From: Kuschelorhynchus macadamiae
Lineage: Eukaryota > Arthropoda > Insecta > Coleoptera > Curculionidae
Assembly (NCBI GenBank): GCA_030620095.1
Contig: JAUTXW010003388.1
Coordinates: 496,001-560,000, forward strand
DNA: 64,000 bases
Direction of reading: 5' to 3'
Made by a program: the position numbers and the translations under genes. Within the stretch, counting starts at the first letter, position 1. The number at the start of each line of letters is the position of its first letter. Shown here in pieces: positions 1 to 64,000 of this stretch. Under the pieces are notes generated by a model. The model was not told where the DNA came from, ran no database searches, and saw only the letters and a program-made list of their open reading frames with translations.

Positions 1-458
1 ATTGTCTCAACACGGAAATAAGTGTCACACAATTCCAGTGCTTTTGCTTATCCGAAATTAGCTCTTTTAACGTAAAAAGAGTATTAAAATAAATAATCAA
101 ATTTAGCAAATACAAAAACCAGCAGCCAAGTGCATCTCTGTTGGGAGATAAAGGTAAACATTTTATTTTTTAAATAAAACAAGTCAGTCTGGCTCCAATG
201 TAAAACATCTTCCATATAAAGAGTTTTCGAACTAAAATAAATTGAAAAAAGTATTGAAATTATTTTTTTTAAATTGAAAAATGGTTCTTGTATTGATTTA
301 AATTTAAAAGAGTATCAGACATGTATCGATAAATAAGCTTCTTCCGCATAAATCCTGATATAAGTGCATAAACAAATAATATGGATATTAATGAAATACA
401 TATCTTGATTTGCTTTGCATCGAATCCTACTGGATCACCGAAAGACCTGAAAATTTAC
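1..458. other. LZTR1 intron, left edge of window
   Basis: This is AT-rich sequence downstream (in gene sense) of LZTR1 exon 8, whose donor lies at 453-458. I see no exon, RNA gene or recognisable transposon in it. The next LZTR1 exons, expected to encode the rest of the first BTB/BACK region and the second BTB/BACK region, must lie outside the window. Confidence 0.6.
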
Positions 459-60695
<60,237 letters not shown>

Positions 60696-61750
60696 ATTCA
60701 AATAATTTCTCTGCCTTGTCTTAAACGTTTTGAAGGCCTTTTTGTGCACCGTTTACACCGTTTAAGTAGAAAAAGTAGCCAAAGATGCGTAGGAGCTGTC
60801 TACTGAAAAGGCTGCCTTTGAATTGGCTCAGGAGACTTATTTTCAATAAAAACTGGACTTATCTGAAATAAGTAATTTAACAATTACTTAGCATATTAAC
60901 AAAAACAAACAAAGGCTTAAGAAATGAATTGTATTTTTTAAATAGTGAAATACAAAATCAGTAAACTTAATAAAAGGTATATTATATCTACCTATCAGCT
61001 GAATACTAAAGTAGCTGAAGCACAAGATGATTCCTGAACAGACAGAATCAGCTAAATTGATTTTTTACACCCACATATTTTCCAACAGACTCCTTTGTTG
61101 CCTTTGTTATTCATCTTATGGTACACATGTATAGACAATATTAATGGCTTAAAAAATAAATAAATACAATAATTCAAATATTTTGTTGTTAACGCATATT
61201 CAAAAACGATAATTACCAGAATAGCTAGCATCTACCATTCCCGATTTTCAAATTCAAAATTCTTAAAATTTTCCTCATTATTCGGTTTTTTCATTATACT
61301 AAAAATGTGTTTGTGTTATAAATGTTTTCGCTAATTTACAGCGGAGTTTGGAGCTTTCTGTTTTTGTTTTTAATAACAACTTTTTTTCATCTAGCATTAG
61401 TGTCTACAGATAGGAACGCAACTTTGTCCTCCACAGTTCGTTAAATTATATATTTTTATTTTTGTATTTTTCGGTGTTTTGCTAGATATTTTTTTTTGAA
61501 ATATGAGTTACAAACCTTTTTTGTACCACAAATGTGTACGTCTTTTTTAAGTTACGTTTTTGTAGAATCCGTATAATTTTTACGTTAAACAATATGGTAT
61601 TCATTGTGGTCCAAGCGTTAAGGCATTCCCATGATCTGTCACTTAAACGTCACCGATCAGCTGTTTTTGACGGCCGTAGGACAAACAAATCAAATTTTTG
61701 CACAGGAGTATATGACACTTTTGTTATTAATTTTTTATTTTTTACCTTAA
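60696..61750. other. LZTR1 5' UTR side and upstream sequence
   Basis: It probably contains the non-coding start of exon 1 (to about 60870), an upstream intron and the promoter. I cannot place a TATA box, initiator or first 5' UTR exon with confidence. No transposon is recognised, unlike the gene body. Confidence 0.4.
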
Positions 61751-61751
61751 A

Positions 61752-61802
61752 ATGCCTCCTTTTTGTTGTATTGCAACTTGTAGAGATAGAGAAATGAGAG
61801 AC
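61752..61802 (+). other. possible THAP-like first exon fragment
   Basis: An ATG at 61752 begins MPPFCCIATCRDRE. This recalls the N-terminal MPxxC-x4-C start of THAP zinc-finger proteins, with a weak ITF-like string after it. Beyond that the frame fails, although a TTTTTAATTTTAG acceptor-like site at about 61846 is followed by an open KKRLNELPPILLKYITAIEE. It could be a decayed or spliced gene running opposite to LZTR1, or chance. Confidence 0.22.
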
Positions 61803-62814
61803 AATATTACTTTTATTTTAAAGTTCCAAAAATTTTTAATTTTAGATATAAAAAACGATTGAATGAACTACCGCCAATATTGCTGAAGTATATTACTGCA
61901 ATAGAAGAGAATTTCCCTACTACTAAATTAAATTAGACCCAAGTGCGTGCAAAATATTTCATATCAATCATTTATTAAAAAACTAAAATGAATCCGACTA
62001 ATTAAAAATTATGATTCTCAATGCTGTATTATTTTTTATGTTTTACCAATATTAACGAGACTTAAATAATTAGCAGTATTTGTATATATCATCTTGAAAC
62101 AGATTTTTTTTAAATAATATTTACCTTTATGCAACTCTGTATTTTTTTTTTGTTTGGGAAAGTGGGGCAATTGTACTTTAAACACTCATAGTTCTTAAAT
62201 TCATTATATGAGTAATACATTTTTTTACATTACATATAATCCTGTCCTACTGCAAGTATAAAATTAAATTTTTTTTAGACATAAGTAAGTTTAAGTCTAG
62301 TGAAAAGTAAATATGGCAATTCTTTGTCACCGCTCGGCGTTCTCACTTCGAAGCTTCAAAAATTATTCACTAAGTTTAAGGCAAATACACAATTACAAAA
62401 ATGAGCCTGTACAAAAAATGCACTAAATATATATAAAAATCCTTAAAATTTGTTTTTAAGTTAACACGGACTATGGATGCAAAAACAATGTTTGTCTTAC
62501 GGCCATGGCTGCCACAACAGTCAGCTGTGCTGTATTGTTGACCGCCTAATAACTATTATTGTAGACGCCTGGAATACAATGAAGCTCCGATATTAGTTTT
62601 ACGTAAAAACTAACCTACAAACAGAAATTTAAAAAGGAAATACATTTTTGTTAATGTTGGAACTAAATATAACCGTTTATAACCTATATTTCAAAAAAGT
62701 ATCTAACAAAACATAGAAAAATTAAATTTGACGTAAATGGCTTAAGGAAGGACGTAAATTTCATTGTGTTACGGGCTTTATAAACAAGTTTTGCTGAAAA
62801 TTTAGTATTGTCAG

Positions 62815-62885
62815 TTTTTTGGCTCAGTCGTAGGATTCTCAGCATTGCATTCAACGCATGTGTGTTCGAATCTCCTTTCAGGCGT
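62815..62885 (+). ncRNA. tRNA-derived SINE-like head
   Basis: TGGCTCAGTCGTAGGA at about 62820-62835 resembles the polymerase III A box and GTTCGAATC at about 62868-62876 matches the B box, at roughly tRNA spacing. The acceptor stem is not complementary, so this is not a functional tRNA. A SINE head or tRNA pseudogene fits. Confidence 0.4.
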
Positions 62886-63040
62886 ATTGCTTTTTATTAG
62901 TTTTAGATTGGGTTAGGATTGGTTAGGTTTGCTGCAAAGAAACCGCGCGCCAACAAAATTCCGGGTCTCTATATTGAAAAGTAGCATTTTTCTTTAACAA
63001 AATGCTATAAACAAGGCCCACTATTGTGAATGTCCTGTTA

Positions 63041-63160
63041 GCGTTAGATTAGCTTCGCCGATAAAACCATAAAATCATGTATGTATGTATTATTTTTTAT
63101 AAATACACTTTATTGTTATTTATTAAGGCTTTATCGATGAACTTGTGCTAATCTAACGCC
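63041..63160. mobile_element. small MITE-like inverted repeat
   Basis: GCGTTAGATTAGC...CGATAAAACC at 63041-63067 is mirrored by GGCTTTATCG...GCTAATCTAACGC at 63127-63159. About 120 bp in all, non-coding. Confidence 0.55.
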
Positions 63161-64000
63161 TAAGGAGACAGATATAGACTGGGAATCCTTTTTTTACAAC
63201 AAAACCTAGCCAAATCTAACTATCATTCAAACCCAATTATCGTACTACGGACCTACGAAGATCATGGTGAACAATCAGTAAAATCTACTACTCGGCGAAA
63301 ATAAATCTGCGGGCGGCTGAACGGCTCGTATACTTTCATGGCATATTTACGACACCTTTTATGGAGAACTAAGGGAGCTAGAGGAGTATTCCTATCCTTA
63401 GAACATTGTTTATCTAGCTAGCTGGCTTTTTGCCCCGGTAATTTTCTTCGTCTTCACTTCCTCTTTTTGTTGATGCAGCCTCAAACTGTCGCCAATCTTG
63501 GCAGCACTGGATCCGATTTTTCGTTTTCGCCCTTGGCATGTGACCTGTCAAATGTCTAATTAGTCAACAAATAAAATCTTGATTTGATTCCCTCATTTTT
63601 CTATGATGTAGGATCAGTTGCACTTTGCAGCAGAAATTTAAATTCAAATTAAGTAAGGTCGTAAATATTCTTAATTAGTTTAGTGATCAATTAGTTAATA
63701 ATAATAGCTTCAACAAAGCATTAATTTAATGCATCTCGTTATAACGCATTAGGTAAGTTATTTTTTATACAACATATATAAAATAATTTCAAAAAACATG
63801 TAGGTAAAGGTAATAGAAATAAGAAATATTTGTATTAAAATACATTACATTTTCCATTTTCGGTTGTTGAACGTTAATTAGTTGCTATTAAATATCTACC
63901 TATTTTCTATTAATTGCTATAAAATTATAACATTGTTATTTACTATTTTATTATTGTAATTTCCTTAAGCTTTTTCCTCGGTTTTTTCATGAATTTCCAT
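63161..64000. other. intergenic-like sequence, no gene seen
   Basis: AT-rich sequence to the window edge with no supported coding frame, RNA gene or recognised repeat. Confidence 0.4.

Overview
The window is AT-rich arthropod DNA, most likely insect and possibly beetle (a guess from style, not shown). It has spliced genes with GT-AG introns, microsatellites and dense transposons. No prokaryotic operon, CRISPR array or rRNA was seen. One host gene can be read with confidence: a minus-strand orthologue of LZTR1, the Kelch/BTB adaptor of CUL3 ubiquitin ligase. Eight coding exons with matching splice phases run from 60695 down to 459, and the gene continues off the left edge. About 1.4 kb of coding sequence is spread over 60 kb. 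All introns but one (204 bp) are swollen by mobile elements.

Layout from left to right. 1-0.6 kb: LZTR1 exon 8. 1.1-7.4 kb: a decayed DD41D-type mariner with hAT and LINE material inside. 8.8-11.5 kb: a nearly intact DD41D mariner sitting in a (TA)n tract, with inverted repeats of about 900 bp. 11.6-12.5 kb: a Penelope-like fragment and a long (TA)n. 13.0-13.2 kb: exon 7. 13.7-18.2 kb: two Transib/RAG1-type elements side by side (A, which carries a transposase, and B, which does not), separated and flanked by CGGCG. 18.7-19.3 kb: an internally deleted hAT. 19.34-19.47 kb: exon 6, followed by a remnant of a duplicated LZTR1 exon. 19.8-23.5 kb: a second transposase-bearing RAG1-like element (C) inside a LINE. 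23.9-32.0 kb: LINEs and a hAT with a perfect 8-bp target duplication, itself holding a LINE. 32.0-32.6 kb: exons 5 and 4. 33-41.6 kb: three plus-strand LINE copies and a Penelope-like GIY-YIG fragment. 42.3-42.6 kb: exon 3. 42.7-46.7 kb: a Tc1-like element holding a LINE. 46.9-47.9 kb: a Penelope-like fragment holding a LINE end. 48.3-48.5 kb: exon 2. 48.5-60.4 kb: mostly minus-strand LINE remnants. 60.6 kb: the first coding exon. 61-64 kb: upstream DNA with a possible THAP-like exon, a tRNA-derived SINE-like stretch and a small inverted-repeat element.

The most interesting content is the Transib/RAG1-type group at 13.7-23.5 kb. Its termini begin with CACAGTG, the same seven bases as the V(D)J signal heptamer. 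Elements A and B are flanked by GC-rich 5-bp duplications. The two coding copies (A and C) keep the (K)WGxDGSSG and LSExAxEARxK motifs that align with the first and last catalytic regions of RAG1. Both coding copies are broken (two in-frame stops in A; a 23-bp duplication and a late frameshift in C). All family assignments come from reading motifs by eye; no database search was possible.
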